Source: CAZPQN01 sp964588795 (GTDB lineage Bacteria; Fidelibacterota; UBA2242). Taken from it: a stretch of DNA of 17,695 nucleotides. The stretch covers positions 1-17,695 of the forward strand of contig CAZPQN010000044.1 in the NCBI GenBank assembly GCA_964588795.1. The letters are read 5' to 3'. A program made the position numbers and the translations under genes. How positions within the stretch are numbered: position 1 is the first letter of the stretch; each line of letters starts with the position of its first letter. The notes beneath the pieces are model-generated. The model was given only the letters and a program-made list of their open reading frames with translations. It ran no database searches and was not told where the DNA came from. This document shows, piece by piece, positions 1-7,796 of this stretch.

Positions 1-80
1 AAGCGCTGGCCGAAAATCAGGCAGGATAAATATCTCCAGGATGGTGCATTTATCAACGGCGCGGTGTAAATTAAGCGCCA

Positions 81-674
81 ATGAACGCAAACCCGCAACA
101 GGAGCTGGAAATCGTTGCGCGTGCCCGCCAGGGCGACCGCGCCGCTCTCTCGCACCTGGTGCGTGCCTACAGCGCGAAAATCTACCATTTGGGCTTACGT
201 CTGAGCGGCAACCGCCAGGATGCCGAAGACATTTTGCAGGAAACTTTCCTGATCATGATCCGCAAAATCAGCCAGTTTCGCGGACAATCGTCTTTTTACA
301 CCTGGATTTACCGCATCGCGCTCAACGTCGGTTTGCGCAAACTGAAATCGAAGCCATTCAAATATGACCATATTTCCATTGATGATCCCGATTTCGAACG
401 CATCAGCTCCGAAGCCGCACGCGAATGGCCGCAGTTTGACTTTAATATTGTCAATAGTAAAAAATTTCGTGATAGACTCGACCAACTGGTCGAGCAATTA
501 CCGGAAATGTACCGTACGGTATTCATATTGCGCGATTTGCATGAATTGTCTACGGAAGACACCAGCCGCATCCTGCAGATTACCCCATCCAATACCAAGA
601 TCCGATTGATGCGGGCCCGCAATTTTCTGAAGGAAAAGCTGGAAAAAGTATTTGCCGATGAGGCCTTACTATGA
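81..674 (+). CDS. ECF-type RNA polymerase sigma factor
   Basis: This 197-residue protein has the two-domain layout of extracytoplasmic-function sigma-70 factors, which direct RNA polymerase to a small stress regulon. Region 2 spans about residues 25-90, with the core-binding helix around DAEDILQETF (47-56) and the FRGQSSFYTWIYRIALN stretch that melts and reads the -10 element. A variable linker of about 45 residues follows. Region 4 (about 135-185) has the LPEMYRTVFILRDLHELS helix and a helix-turn-helix ending in KIRLMRAR, which reads the -35 element. The start is fixed by an in-frame TAA at 72-74, two codons upstream; no strong Shine-Dalgarno is visible. Its stop overlaps the next start (ATGA), so it is probably translationally coupled to its anti-sigma factor. 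The regulon cannot be read from sequence; the linked osmC gene suggests oxidative or thiol stress. Confidence 0.93.
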   Translation: MNANPQQELEIVARARQGDRAALSHLVRAYSAKIYHLGLRLSGNRQDAEDILQETFLIMIRKISQFRGQSSFYTWIYRIALNVGLRKLKSKPFKYDHISIDDPDFERISSEAAREWPQFDFNIVNSKKFRDRLDQLVEQLPEMYRTVFILRDLHELSTEDTSRILQITPSNTKIRLMRARNFLKEKLEKVFADEALL

Positions 675-994
675 AGTTAAATGAAGACCTTTTACGCGAA
701 ATTTGTGAGTATATGGGCAGTAGTCTCGACGCACCACCTTGCCGCATCATTCGTGACCACATGGAAGCCTGCCATAACTGCGAGGTCTATGTGGACAAGA
801 TCAAAAAGACGGTGGAAATCTATCGCGTCGCCGACCAAAAGGAAGAACTCCCGGCCGAAGTTTCCAAACGCCTTTATACCTGCCTGAAACTGGACGACCT
901 GTTAAAAACCTGTTCCGAGGATGGAGCCGCTCTCGGTAGACGGGGAACGGTTAATCAGGACAACGCTGGCAGAAAGAAGAAAAGGATTAAATAA
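671..994 (+). CDS. soluble zinc-finger anti-sigma factor (ZAS/zf-HC2 type)
   Basis: This 107-residue protein contains His30-x3-Cys34-x2-Cys37 in the context DHMEACHNC, the core of the zinc-binding anti-sigma (ZAS) motif. Cys24 or Cys12 could be a further ligand. Family members bind their cognate ECF sigma factor and release it on a signal; in RsrA-like members thiol oxidation expels zinc. No transmembrane helix is present, so it should act in the cytoplasm, unlike most membrane-anchored anti-sigmas. The start overlaps the sigma stop by 4 nt, the classic sigma/anti-sigma arrangement. The C-terminal 30 residues are polar and basic and look unstructured. Family assignment is good; the redox-sensing role is inferred from the soluble form and the downstream osmC gene. 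Confidence 0.82.
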   Translation: MKLNEDLLREICEYMGSSLDAPPCRIIRDHMEACHNCEVYVDKIKKTVEIYRVADQKEELPAEVSKRLYTCLKLDDLLKTCSEDGAALGRRGTVNQDNAGRKKKRIK

Positions 995-998
995 AGCA

Positions 999-1421
999 AT
1001 GCAAGTTACAGTTCAGCGGTTTAGAAATAATACCTTTTTAGCCCGGGGCGAATCCAATCACTGGACGGTGATTGATACCAAGCGGGAATTCGGCGGCGCG
1101 GAAGGGGCCTGCTCGCCGATGGAATTATTGCTGAGCGCGCTCGGCGGATGCACCGCGATGGATGTCGAATCCCTGCTCAATAAAATGCACACGCCGGTCA
1201 GCGATTTTCGGGTTGAAATCCAGGCGGAACGTCGTGACGAGCACCCCCGGATTTTCACCCGGATCCATCTGAAATTCATCTTTTTTGGAGCGGATTTGAA
1301 TCAGGCCAATATTGCCAAGGCGGTCGAATTATCCCAAAACAAATACTGCAGTGCTTCCGCCATGTTGGCGAAGGCCGTACCGATTACTTACGAGCTGGTT
1401 TTCAATCCGACGGTGGATTAG
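999..1421 (+). CDS. OsmC/Ohr family peroxiredoxin-like protein
   Basis: This 140-residue protein matches the OsmC family, small homodimeric cytoplasmic proteins that reduce organic and inorganic peroxides with two cysteines. Both are present: Cys51 in LLSALGGCTAMDV at the start of the long central helix, and Cys117 in NKYCSASAML. Length is normal for the family. The frame extends upstream to 921, but that part overlaps the anti-sigma gene in another frame. ATG at 999 gives the standard N-terminus (MQVTVQRF), lies 4 nt after the anti-sigma stop, and follows an AAAGGA ribosome site at 981-986. It is probably the third gene of the sigma operon and may be one of its targets. Its last 20 bp overlap the converging TPR gene. 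It could be a YhfA-like OsmC rather than a true Ohr; subfamily is not resolved. Confidence 0.93.
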   Translation: MQVTVQRFRNNTFLARGESNHWTVIDTKREFGGAEGACSPMELLLSALGGCTAMDVESLLNKMHTPVSDFRVEIQAERRDEHPRIFTRIHLKFIFFGADLNQANIAKAVELSQNKYCSASAMLAKAVPITYELVFNPTVD

Positions 1422-2826
1422 GCGCGCTTTCCGGCTCTTCATCCGCCTGGAGCCGTCCGATCTCTGCGCGGGTTTTATGGATTTTTTCGAGTTCCTTGCC
1501 CCCCTTCGACTTTTTTTCCAGCAGGTCCAATAAGCTGATGGCCTGATCATAGAGGCGTTGCTTTTTCAGGACATCGACGAGAGTCCAGGTGGGGATGGGG
1601 AAAGTGACGCTGTTGATCCCTTCCGCGCTTTTGGCAGTGGATTTACGCGTCGTTTTTTTTCGGCGGGGTGGAGTCGGTTTCTCAACCGGTGCCGTGGCAG
1701 ACGGCGGAGTGGGTTCTTCAGCGGGAGCCGGGCTGGATTCCGGGGCAATATTTATGGGCTCAGGTGCCGGTTCAGGTTCAATAGGAGATACCAGTGCTGG
1801 CATTTCCGGCTCGGGAATTGTTTCGGCGGGTTCGGAACGGACTGTTTCGGCAAGTTGATCAGGTGCAGGGGAAGGCGCTTCCATCAAATCGGCGGGTAAT
1901 TCACTGCTTGGCGCGGATTCCGGTGGCTGAGACGGCAGACTGGCCATGATTTTTTGCAAAGGGTCTTCGCCGGTGGGCTCGACCGCCGCCGGTGCGGGTT
2001 CCTGCAACGAGGTCAGATCCATCGCCCAATTTTCCTTTTGCACCTCATCGAGGGGCTGAGAGCGGAGTTTGGCAAATAAATCACTTATCTTGGACGGTTG
2101 CGGGGCGGGTGCGGCGGACGGTTCCGGAATACTTTGCACAGGCGGTTCCAGATTAGATAAATCCGGTGCTAAATCGGGTTCCAGCGGACCGAAGTGAGTT
2201 TCTTCCTCGAAGGTTTCCACGGGCGGACGGCTGACCGGTCCGGACTGCGCCATAGATTGGGAAAATTTTTCGAGATTCTTGCGGTTGTCGCCTTCGACAA
2301 CAGGTTCCGCCTTCGGCGGAGTTTTCGGGGCAACCGGCGGGATGACGGCAGGCTCAGGTAGAGGGGGAGGGGGTTCGACAGGCATAGGCGGAGCGGCTTC
2401 GTAAGGTTTGTCCGGCGTGTAGGGCAAATCGGCCGGCAGGTTATTCAATTGGGTGACGGCCTGCTGATCGAAAGGATTGAGTCGTACAATTCTTTCTAAA
2501 CAGCGTTTCTGAGAGTAAGGTGACAGCGTGCTTCGACCGATTTCCAGCAGACGATAATAGGCCTGCAGAAAGAATGCATCGAGCTGCACTGCGGCCTGCA
2601 GATGTTCCAGCGCACTGCCGGTATGTGAGTCCAGTAGGGCGGCTTCCGCCCAGATGTAATGAGCGGTGGCAGACTGGGGGTGCAAGGCTAAATCTTTGCG
2701 ACACAGCTCCATAGCGGCAGCCGCATTTTTTTCCATCAGATACTGAGTGGCGAGGAGTGGCAATAAAAAGGTGTCCGGATTATTGGCAATGTAGTTTTCC
2801 AAGGTTGCTTTGTCGCTGAGGTTCAT
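1402..2826 (-). CDS. TPR protein with long Pro/Ala/Glu-rich linker
   Basis: This 474-residue protein has three parts. Residues 1-135 form three or so TPR-like helical pairs (ATAHYIWAEAALL, SALEHLQAAVQLDAFFLQAYYRLLEIG). Residues 136-405 are a low-complexity stretch very rich in Pro, Ala, Glu and Ser, probably disordered. A basic patch (PPRRKKTTRK) precedes a C-terminal helical hairpin of TPR type (WTLVDVLKKQRLYDQAISLLDLLEKK). No signal peptide or membrane helix is seen, so it is likely a cytoplasmic scaffold or adaptor. The start has a strong ribosome site (AGAGGAG, seven bases before ATG). It follows the HesB-like gene by 32 nt on the same strand, so the two are probably cotranscribed. Its 3' end overlaps osmC on the opposite strand by 20 bp. 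Function is unknown. Confidence 0.85.
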   Translation of the reverse strand: MNLSDKATLENYIANNPDTFLLPLLATQYLMEKNAAAAMELCRKDLALHPQSATAHYIWAEAALLDSHTGSALEHLQAAVQLDAFFLQAYYRLLEIGRSTLSPYSQKRCLERIVRLNPFDQQAVTQLNNLPADLPYTPDKPYEAAPPMPVEPPPPLPEPAVIPPVAPKTPPKAEPVVEGDNRKNLEKFSQSMAQSGPVSRPPVETFEEETHFGPLEPDLAPDLSNLEPPVQSIPEPSAAPAPQPSKISDLFAKLRSQPLDEVQKENWAMDLTSLQEPAPAAVEPTGEDPLQKIMASLPSQPPESAPSSELPADLMEAPSPAPDQLAETVRSEPAETIPEPEMPALVSPIEPEPAPEPINIAPESSPAPAEEPTPPSATAPVEKPTPPRRKKTTRKSTAKSAEGINSVTFPIPTWTLVDVLKKQRLYDQAISLLDLLEKKSKGGKELEKIHKTRAEIGRLQADEEPESAPNPPSD

Positions 2827-2858
2827 ATTACTGCTCCTCTAATAAACAGTTCATAGGT

Positions 2859-3149
2859 TCAACAGCAGGCAGATGTGCCGTAGATGATGAAATCGAACTT
2901 GCCGAAGAAGTTCTGCTGGTAATCAATAACCTTGCCCGTCAAATAGGGGCGTAAACCGGGATCGAAAAAGATTTTGAAATCATTAACCAGCAGGTTCGCG
3001 TCGTTTTCCTTTTGCTCTTCCAGAGCAAGCCCCAGGCGGGGACCGCTTCACCCAAAGCCCTTTATAAATATCCGAAAGGTTTTACGGGGATCATCACTCT
3101 TTGTCAATAGAGACGTCATACGTTCTTGAGCGCGCGGTGTTATCTGCAT
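2859..3149 (-). CDS. HesB/IscA-like selenoprotein (in-frame UGA read as selenocysteine)
   Basis: Reading 3149 to 2859 gives 96 residues plus a TGA stop, with one internal TGA at codon 34 (3050-3048). The product starts MQITPRAQERM and contains FRIFIKGFG-U34-SGPRLGLALEE, then NDFKIFFDPGL, and ends FDFIIYGTSACC. This matches HesB/IscA A-type iron-sulfur carriers, whose three metal-binding cysteines lie at about position 35 and in a C-terminal pair; here Sec34 takes the first place and Cys95-Cys96 the second. HesB-like selenoproteins with a GxU(S/A)GPxLG motif are an established bacterial family. The frame continues 62 codons past the UGA, and a SECIS-type hairpin lies just downstream. TGA is a normal stop elsewhere in this window. 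ATG 3149 has an AGG six bases upstream. It lies between radC and the TPR gene. The alternative is a pseudogene with one nonsense mutation, which is much less likely given the exact position. Confidence 0.85.
3012..3047 (-). promoter_or_regulatory. candidate bacterial SECIS element
   Basis: Immediately 3' of the in-frame UGA, the mRNA can form a perfect 6-bp stem, UUGCUC (3028-3023) with GAGCAA (3017-3012), capped by the five-base loop UGGAA (3022-3018). The loop starts 26 nt after the UGA and has G at its second position. This fits the published description of bacterial SECIS elements: apical loop about 16-37 nt from the UGA, loop of 3-14 nt, G among its first two bases. A second GC-rich hairpin, CCCC-GCCU-GGGG (3041-3030), lies between the UGA and this stem and could stack beneath it. 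SelB would bind the apical loop. The structure is predicted by eye, not folded computationally. Confidence 0.7.
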
Positions 3150-3188
3150 TTTTTACCTGTATGATGATCGTTGTCCAACATGGCTATT

Positions 3189-3217
3189 AATCTAATACAC
3201 TATTTCTTTTATATCAA
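3189..3217 (-). promoter_or_regulatory. possible promoter for the HesB-like/TPR pair
   Basis: The minus strand carries TTGATA (3217-3212), a 17-nt spacer, and TAGATT (3194-3189), matching sigma-70 -35 and -10 boxes at 5/6 and 4/6. The -35 box overlaps the last codons of radC; the AT-rich 59-nt gap to the HesB-like start follows. It would allow expression of the selenoprotein independently of the upstream housekeeping run. The match is by inspection only, and promoter rules in this lineage may differ. Confidence 0.3.
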
Positions 3218-3922
3218 TTTTTTGTCAGAGAGGCTGGTATAGGTATCACCGGCAATAATCAAATGATCGAGGACAGGGATGTTCATTGCCGTTCCGACGG
3301 TGACCATTTGCCGGGTGAGTTCCACATCTTCCCGGCTGGGCTCGGGGTTGCCACTGGGATGGTTATGGATCAGGATTACGGCGGCGGCCATAGCCATAAC
3401 GGCTTCCCGGAAGACTTCGCGGGGCGTAACGACGGAAGCGTTGAGGACGCCCTCGGAGATAATGCAGTCGCGGATGATTTTATGGTTGCTCGCCAGCAGG
3501 ACGATCATGAAGATTTCCTTTTTCAGGTCGCGCAGGCGCGGGGCGAAAAGTCGCGCCACATCGTCACTGCCGTGGATGACCTGTGCCGGTGGCTGTACCT
3601 CGCGGGCTTCGAGGCGGCGCGCCAGTTGCAGAGCCGCGGCGATCGTGACGGCTTTGGTAGGTCCGATGCCGCGAACCTTTAATTGCAGGATGTCCTGGTA
3701 GTCCAGTTGAGCTAAGCGGCTCAAGCCTCCGGCTTTCTGGAGTAATTCCCGCGCCGCATCAATGGCGGTGGACTGGCCGGTTCCCGAGCGCAGGAGAATT
3801 GCCACCAACTCCGTTTCGGTCAGCTTGAAAGCGCCCTGGTGCATCAGTTTTTCGCGCGGACGATCTTCCGTTGGCCAGTTGGTTATGGGCAGTTTGTAAA
3901 AGGCCGGTTCGCGGGTTTTCAT
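3209..3922 (-). CDS. radC: RadC family JAB/MPN-domain protein
   Basis: This 237-residue protein is full length for the RadC family. The N-terminal half carries a UPF0758-type helix-hairpin-helix region (LKVRGIGPTKAVTI, about 81-95). The C-terminal JAB1/MPN-like metalloprotease fold has the signature HNHPSGNPEPSREDV (186-200), where His186, His188 and Asp199 are the expected metal ligands. Its ATG overlaps the dtd stop by 4 nt (ATGA). The family is traditionally called DNA repair protein RadC, but a repair role has not been well supported and the true activity is uncertain. It lies in a housekeeping operon with dnaE rather than in a mobile element, where anti-restriction relatives are often found. 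Confidence 0.95.
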   Translation of the reverse strand: MKTREPAFYKLPITNWPTEDRPREKLMHQGAFKLTETELVAILLRSGTGQSTAIDAARELLQKAGGLSRLAQLDYQDILQLKVRGIGPTKAVTIAAALQLARRLEAREVQPPAQVIHGSDDVARLFAPRLRDLKKEIFMIVLLASNHKIIRDCIISEGVLNASVVTPREVFREAVMAMAAAVILIHNHPSGNPEPSREDVELTRQMVTVGTAMNIPVLDHLIIAGDTYTSLSDKKLI

Positions 3923-4365
3923 TTTAGGTGGCTGTCCAAAACAAAGGTGACCGGACCGGCGTTAATCAACTGTACATCCATCATGGCTCCGAACACGCCC
4001 TGCTGGGTCGGCACGCCGTGTTTTGCTAATTGTGCGGTGAAATAGTGGTACAGTTTGGCTCCGAGTTCCGGGGGCGCGGCATTGATAAAGCTGGGACGGC
4101 GCCCTTTGCGCCAGTCTCCGCAGAGCGTGAATTGCGAAATGACCAGGGCCTGTCCGCCGACCTCCAGTATCGACCGGTTCATTTTATCTTCCGCATCGGG
4201 GAAAATGCGCAAGCCGGTGATTTTCTGCGCCAGGAAGTCGGCGTCAGTTTGGTCATCGTCGCGGAATACGCCTAACAGGATAACCAATCCGAACTCGATT
4301 TGACCAACCGTCTGGCGATTAACTTTGACGGAGGCCTTGCGGGCGCGCTGAATGACGGCCAACAT
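3919..4365 (-). CDS. dtd: D-aminoacyl-tRNA deacylase
   Basis: This 148-residue protein hydrolyses D-amino acids (and mis-attached glycine) from tRNA, protecting translation from D-residues. The two active-site strands of DTD are present: SQFTLCGD (family SQFTL) and NAGPVTF, containing the Gly-Pro-x-Thr loop that enforces chirality; the usual residue after the Asn is Asp, here Ala. The frame is open further upstream, to 4506, but that part lies inside dnaE. ATG at 4365 gives the canonical N-terminus (MLAVIQRARKASV) and overlaps the dnaE stop as TAATG. Length is normal for the family. It probably acts as a cytoplasmic homodimer. Both neighbours overlap it, so translation is likely coupled. Confidence 0.96.
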   Translation of the reverse strand: MLAVIQRARKASVKVNRQTVGQIEFGLVILLGVFRDDDQTDADFLAQKITGLRIFPDAEDKMNRSILEVGGQALVISQFTLCGDWRKGRRPSFINAAPPELGAKLYHYFTAQLAKHGVPTQQGVFGAMMDVQLINAGPVTFVLDSHLK

Positions 4366-7300
4366 TATTCCACCCACGCGTTTTCCGACCCGAAGGTCTT
4401 TTTCAAAGTATCCAGCAACTCGCGGTCGGGACTGACTTTCAGCTCCCGGGGGCGGACGGTGCGGCGGGCGCCTTCCTGATCGTAGAGGTGCAGGTAAATG
4501 GGACAATCACCCGGGTGATGCAGGAAAAGAGTTTTGAGATGCTCCAGGTTTGCGGCCTGGTGCTGGTCGGCATTGAGGCGGACATGCACCTGCTTGGATT
4601 TGCGGTTCAGGAGTCCATGCAAGGGCGTGATTTCCTCGGCCATGATTTTGGCGTCATCCTCACCCCGGCAGGAAACCGTACCCTGGACAAAAACCGGCTT
4701 GTTGATTTCCAGATATTCGCGCGACCGTTCATATATATCGGAGAAAGCAATGACCTCCGCGGAACCGTTCAGACTTTCTAAGGTGATGAACGCCATGGGG
4801 CGTCCCTTGCGGTCAGTCATCCGTTTGATCCCGGCCACCAGCCCACCTAATTTAACGGTGCCCTTGTCGAATTTGGCCAGCGGTTCGGTAAAATCAAAGT
4901 TGGAGAAGGCCTCGATCTCAGTCGAGTATTCCAGTAAAGGATGTCCGGTCAAATACATCCCCAACAATTCTTTTTCCTTGGTCCATTTGTGGTTGGCGTC
5001 CCAGGCGGGAACGTCCGGCAGGCGGGGTTCGGAAATCTGGCTGAGAGCGGCGGCACTGCCGCCGAACAGATTGACCTGGTTGGCCTGACGCTCAATGCCC
5101 CGCCGGGCATTGAGCTGGATCGCGGTGTCGATCGCTTCGAATTTCTGCCCGCGAGTGCCTTCCAGAGAATCGGTGGCGCCGGACGCGATCAGGCTTTCCA
5201 AGACTTTGCGGTTGACGCTCTTCAAATCCAGGGCGGACACGAATTGATAAAAAGTTTTAAAGTCCCCGGTCTGGAGGCGGGCGGCGACAATATTTTCGGC
5301 GGCTTTTTCACCGACGTTCTTGATCCCGTAAAGCCCGAAGCGGATGGCGTTGCCTTCCGGAACGAAATGCACGGCACTGCGATTGACATCCGGTGGCAGA
5401 ATTTCGAAACCGCGGTTGCGGGCTTCGGTAGCCAAAATGGCGATCCGCTCGGTGCTGTTGATTTCACTGGTCAGGTTGGCGGCTAAAAATTCCGCCGGAT
5501 AGTGGGCTTTCAGGTATCCGCACTGATAGGCCAGGATGGCATAAGCCGCCGAGTGACTGCGGTTAAAGCCGTAGCTGGCGAATTTTTCAATCAGCTCGAA
5601 GACCGCGACAGCGGTTTTCTGGCTGAGTCCGTTTTTACGGGCGCCGGCGATGAATTCCTCGTACATGCCACCCATCATGGCATGCTGTTTCTTGCCCATG
5701 GCTTTGCGCATAATATCGGCTTTGCCGAGGCTGAAGCCAGCGACTTCGTGGGCGATCTGCATGACCTGTTCCTGGTAGACGATAATCCCGTAGGTATCTT
5801 TCAGGATTGGCTCCAGGGCGGGATGCAGGTATTCGATTGGTTTGCGTCCCTGTTTGCGATCGATATATTCGCTGATCATTTCCATCGGGCCGGGACGATA
5901 CAGGGCATTCATGGCGATCAGGTCTTCGATTCCGGAGGGCTTGAGTTTTTTCAGATATTCGCGCATGCCCGAAGATTCGAACTGGAAAATCCCGATCGTA
6001 TTGCCTTCCCCGAACAGGCTCAGGGTTTGCGGGTCTTTCTCCGGCAAGTTGTTAATATCGAGGGCAAGGCCCCGCGCCCGCAACATTTCGAGGGTGTTGT
6101 CAATCACTGTCAGGTTGCGAATGCCCAACAGATCTACTTTGAGCAGACCGACCTGTTCGACGCATTTCATATCGTACTGAGTGGTAACATCGCCGTTGGA
6201 AGATTGGAATAGGGGCACATAATCGCTGATTTCTCCTGGAGCGATCACCAGCCCGGCGGCATGCGTTGAGGCGTGGCGGTGCATGCCTTCCAGGACGCTG
6301 GAAATGGAGATCAGTTTGCGATGCAGGTCATCGACGTCAGCCGCAGCTTTCAATTCCGGGTTGTTTTCGAGGGCCATCTCCAGCGTGATGTTCAACTGGT
6401 CAGGAATCATTTTGATAATGCGGTTAACTTCTGGCAGGGGCATGCCGATTACCCGCCCTACGTCGCGGATCACCGCCCGGGCTTTCATCGTTCCAAAGGT
6501 GATGATCTGGGCAACACAATTGGCGCCGTAGCGGTTGCGGATATACTCAATCACTCGGCCACGCTTGAGGTCGCAAAAGTCAATGTCGATATCGGGCATC
6601 GAGATACGTTCCGGGTTCAGGAAGCGCTCGAAGATGAGTTTATGTTTGAGCGGGTCAATGCTGGTGATGCCTAAGATAAACGCCAAGATACTGCCGGCGG
6701 CGCTGCCGCGTCCCGGTCCAACCGGAATATTGTTCTGCTTGGCGTAATTGACGAAATCCTGCACGATCAGGAAATAGCCGGCAAAGCCCATTTTTTTAAC
6801 TATCGCCAATTCGTACTCGACCCGCTCCTGGATTGCCGGGGTCAGGTCAGGATAACAGGAGGGCAAGCGTTCGTGAATGAGCTTGGTCAGATACTCGTCG
6901 GCGGTCAGGTTTTTATCGGACTCCGGAAGAGGAAATTCCGGCAGGTACAGCGTGGTTGTTTCCAGGTTGAAATCGCACATATCGGCGACCCGACAGGTGT
7001 TGCTCAGCAGTTCGTCATCATCGGGGAAGAGGGCCGCCATTTCGGCGCTGGTCTTGAGCCAGTATTCATGCGGTTCGTAGCGCAGGCGGCTTGGGTCGCT
7101 CATTTCCTTGCCGGTACCGATACAGAGATGCGCGTCGTGCGCCTCCCAGTGTTCGGGCAAAGTGTAATGTGAATCGTTGGTAATCAGTCGCGGTAGTCCG
7201 GTTTCTGCCGCCAGTTGCCGGGCGGCCCGATACCATACTTGCTCGTCAGCGAGACCGTGATTCTGAATTTCCAAGTAAAAGCGCTCCGGGAATATTTCGG

Positions 7301-7796
7301 CGTATTCCAGCGCGGCTTGTTTGGCTTTGCCATAATCACCCTTGATGGCATAGCCTGGTACCCGCCCCTTGATGCAGGCCGTCGTGGCAATCAAACCGGC
7401 ATTATACTGTCGCAAAAGAGCCAGATCCACGCGCGGTTTATGGTAGTAACCTTCCAGGTAACCGAGCGAGATCAGTTTGATCAGGTTGTGGTAGCCTTCC
7501 CGGTTCTGCACTAAGAGCAGCAGATGATGGTAGCCTTCTCCGCCATGTTCACGGGGTTTTTTATCGAAACGGTCGCGGTTGGCTACGTACATCTCGCAAC
7601 CGATGATCGGTTTGATGGCGAATTTTTTGGCGACTTTGTAGAAATGTACGGCGCTGAACAGGTTGCCATGCTCGGTCAGGCCCACTGCCGACATACCCAG
7701 CTCATGCACCCGACCGACCAGCGATTCAATGCTCTGGGCTCCATCCAGCAGGCTGTAATCCGAGTGATTATGCAGATGAACGAATTGAGGATCCAT
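4365..7796 (-). CDS. dnaE: DNA polymerase III subunit alpha
   Basis: This 1143-residue protein is the replicative polymerase catalytic subunit of the C-family DnaE type. The N-terminal PHP domain begins HLHNHSDYSLLDG (7-19), with further His/Asp ligands in GLTEHGN and TNDSHY. The polymerase palm includes GPGRGSAAGS (360-369), the catalytic PDIDIDFCD motif (401-409) and KVDLLG with Asp555; these match the catalytic Asp401, Asp403 and Asp555 of the E. coli enzyme in spacing. The fingers region has YRPGPMEMI and YGIIVYQEQVMQIA. A C-terminal OB-fold begins near VKLGGLVAGIKR (about residue 980). There is no exonuclease insertion, so it is DnaE rather than PolC. The start directly abuts the UbiA stop (TAAATG). 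It appears intact, with no frameshift. Confidence 0.98.
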   Translation of the reverse strand: MDPQFVHLHNHSDYSLLDGAQSIESLVGRVHELGMSAVGLTEHGNLFSAVHFYKVAKKFAIKPIIGCEMYVANRDRFDKKPREHGGEGYHHLLLLVQNREGYHNLIKLISLGYLEGYYHKPRVDLALLRQYNAGLIATTACIKGRVPGYAIKGDYGKAKQAALEYAEIFPERFYLEIQNHGLADEQVWYRAARQLAAETGLPRLITNDSHYTLPEHWEAHDAHLCIGTGKEMSDPSRLRYEPHEYWLKTSAEMAALFPDDDELLSNTCRVADMCDFNLETTTLYLPEFPLPESDKNLTADEYLTKLIHERLPSCYPDLTPAIQERVEYELAIVKKMGFAGYFLIVQDFVNYAKQNNIPVGPGRGSAAGSILAFILGITSIDPLKHKLIFERFLNPERISMPDIDIDFCDLKRGRVIEYIRNRYGANCVAQIITFGTMKARAVIRDVGRVIGMPLPEVNRIIKMIPDQLNITLEMALENNPELKAAADVDDLHRKLISISSVLEGMHRHASTHAAGLVIAPGEISDYVPLFQSSNGDVTTQYDMKCVEQVGLLKVDLLGIRNLTVIDNTLEMLRARGLALDINNLPEKDPQTLSLFGEGNTIGIFQFESSGMREYLKKLKPSGIEDLIAMNALYRPGPMEMISEYIDRKQGRKPIEYLHPALEPILKDTYGIIVYQEQVMQIAHEVAGFSLGKADIMRKAMGKKQHAMMGGMYEEFIAGARKNGLSQKTAVAVFELIEKFASYGFNRSHSAAYAILAYQCGYLKAHYPAEFLAANLTSEINSTERIAILATEARNRGFEILPPDVNRSAVHFVPEGNAIRFGLYGIKNVGEKAAENIVAARLQTGDFKTFYQFVSALDLKSVNRKVLESLIASGATDSLEGTRGQKFEAIDTAIQLNARRGIERQANQVNLFGGSAAALSQISEPRLPDVPAWDANHKWTKEKELLGMYLTGHPLLEYSTEIEAFSNFDFTEPLAKFDKGTVKLGGLVAGIKRMTDRKGRPMAFITLESLNGSAEVIAFSDIYERSREYLEINKPVFVQGTVSCRGEDDAKIMAEEITPLHGLLNRKSKQVHVRLNADQHQAANLEHLKTLFLHHPGDCPIYLHLYDQEGARRTVRPRELKVSPDRELLDTLKKTFGSENAWVE

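Noticed and set aside
1..80. Possible C-terminal end of an upstream plus-strand gene (frame ending TAA at 67-69, or a shorter one ending TAA at 27-29).
   Set aside because: Two frames are equally plausible and neither 8- nor 22-residue tail is recognisable, so no gene is called.
921..998. Upstream extension of the OsmC frame.
   Set aside because: It overlaps the anti-sigma gene, and the family N-terminus begins at ATG 999.
3048..3050. Reading this TGA as a nonsense mutation in a decayed hesB gene.
   Set aside because: There is no other lesion, the codon falls exactly at the ligand-Cys position, the frame beyond is conserved, and a SECIS-like hairpin follows.
3048..3050. A genome-wide reassigned UGA code.
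   Set aside because: TGA serves as the normal stop of several genes here (sigma, prmC, dtd, DUF1385, prfA), with sensible protein ends.
5502..6212. 236-codon plus-strand open frame, with other long ones nearby (4534-5088, 4941-5486).
   Set aside because: They lie antisense to the strongly conserved dnaE gene and show no family motif; they are codon-bias shadows.
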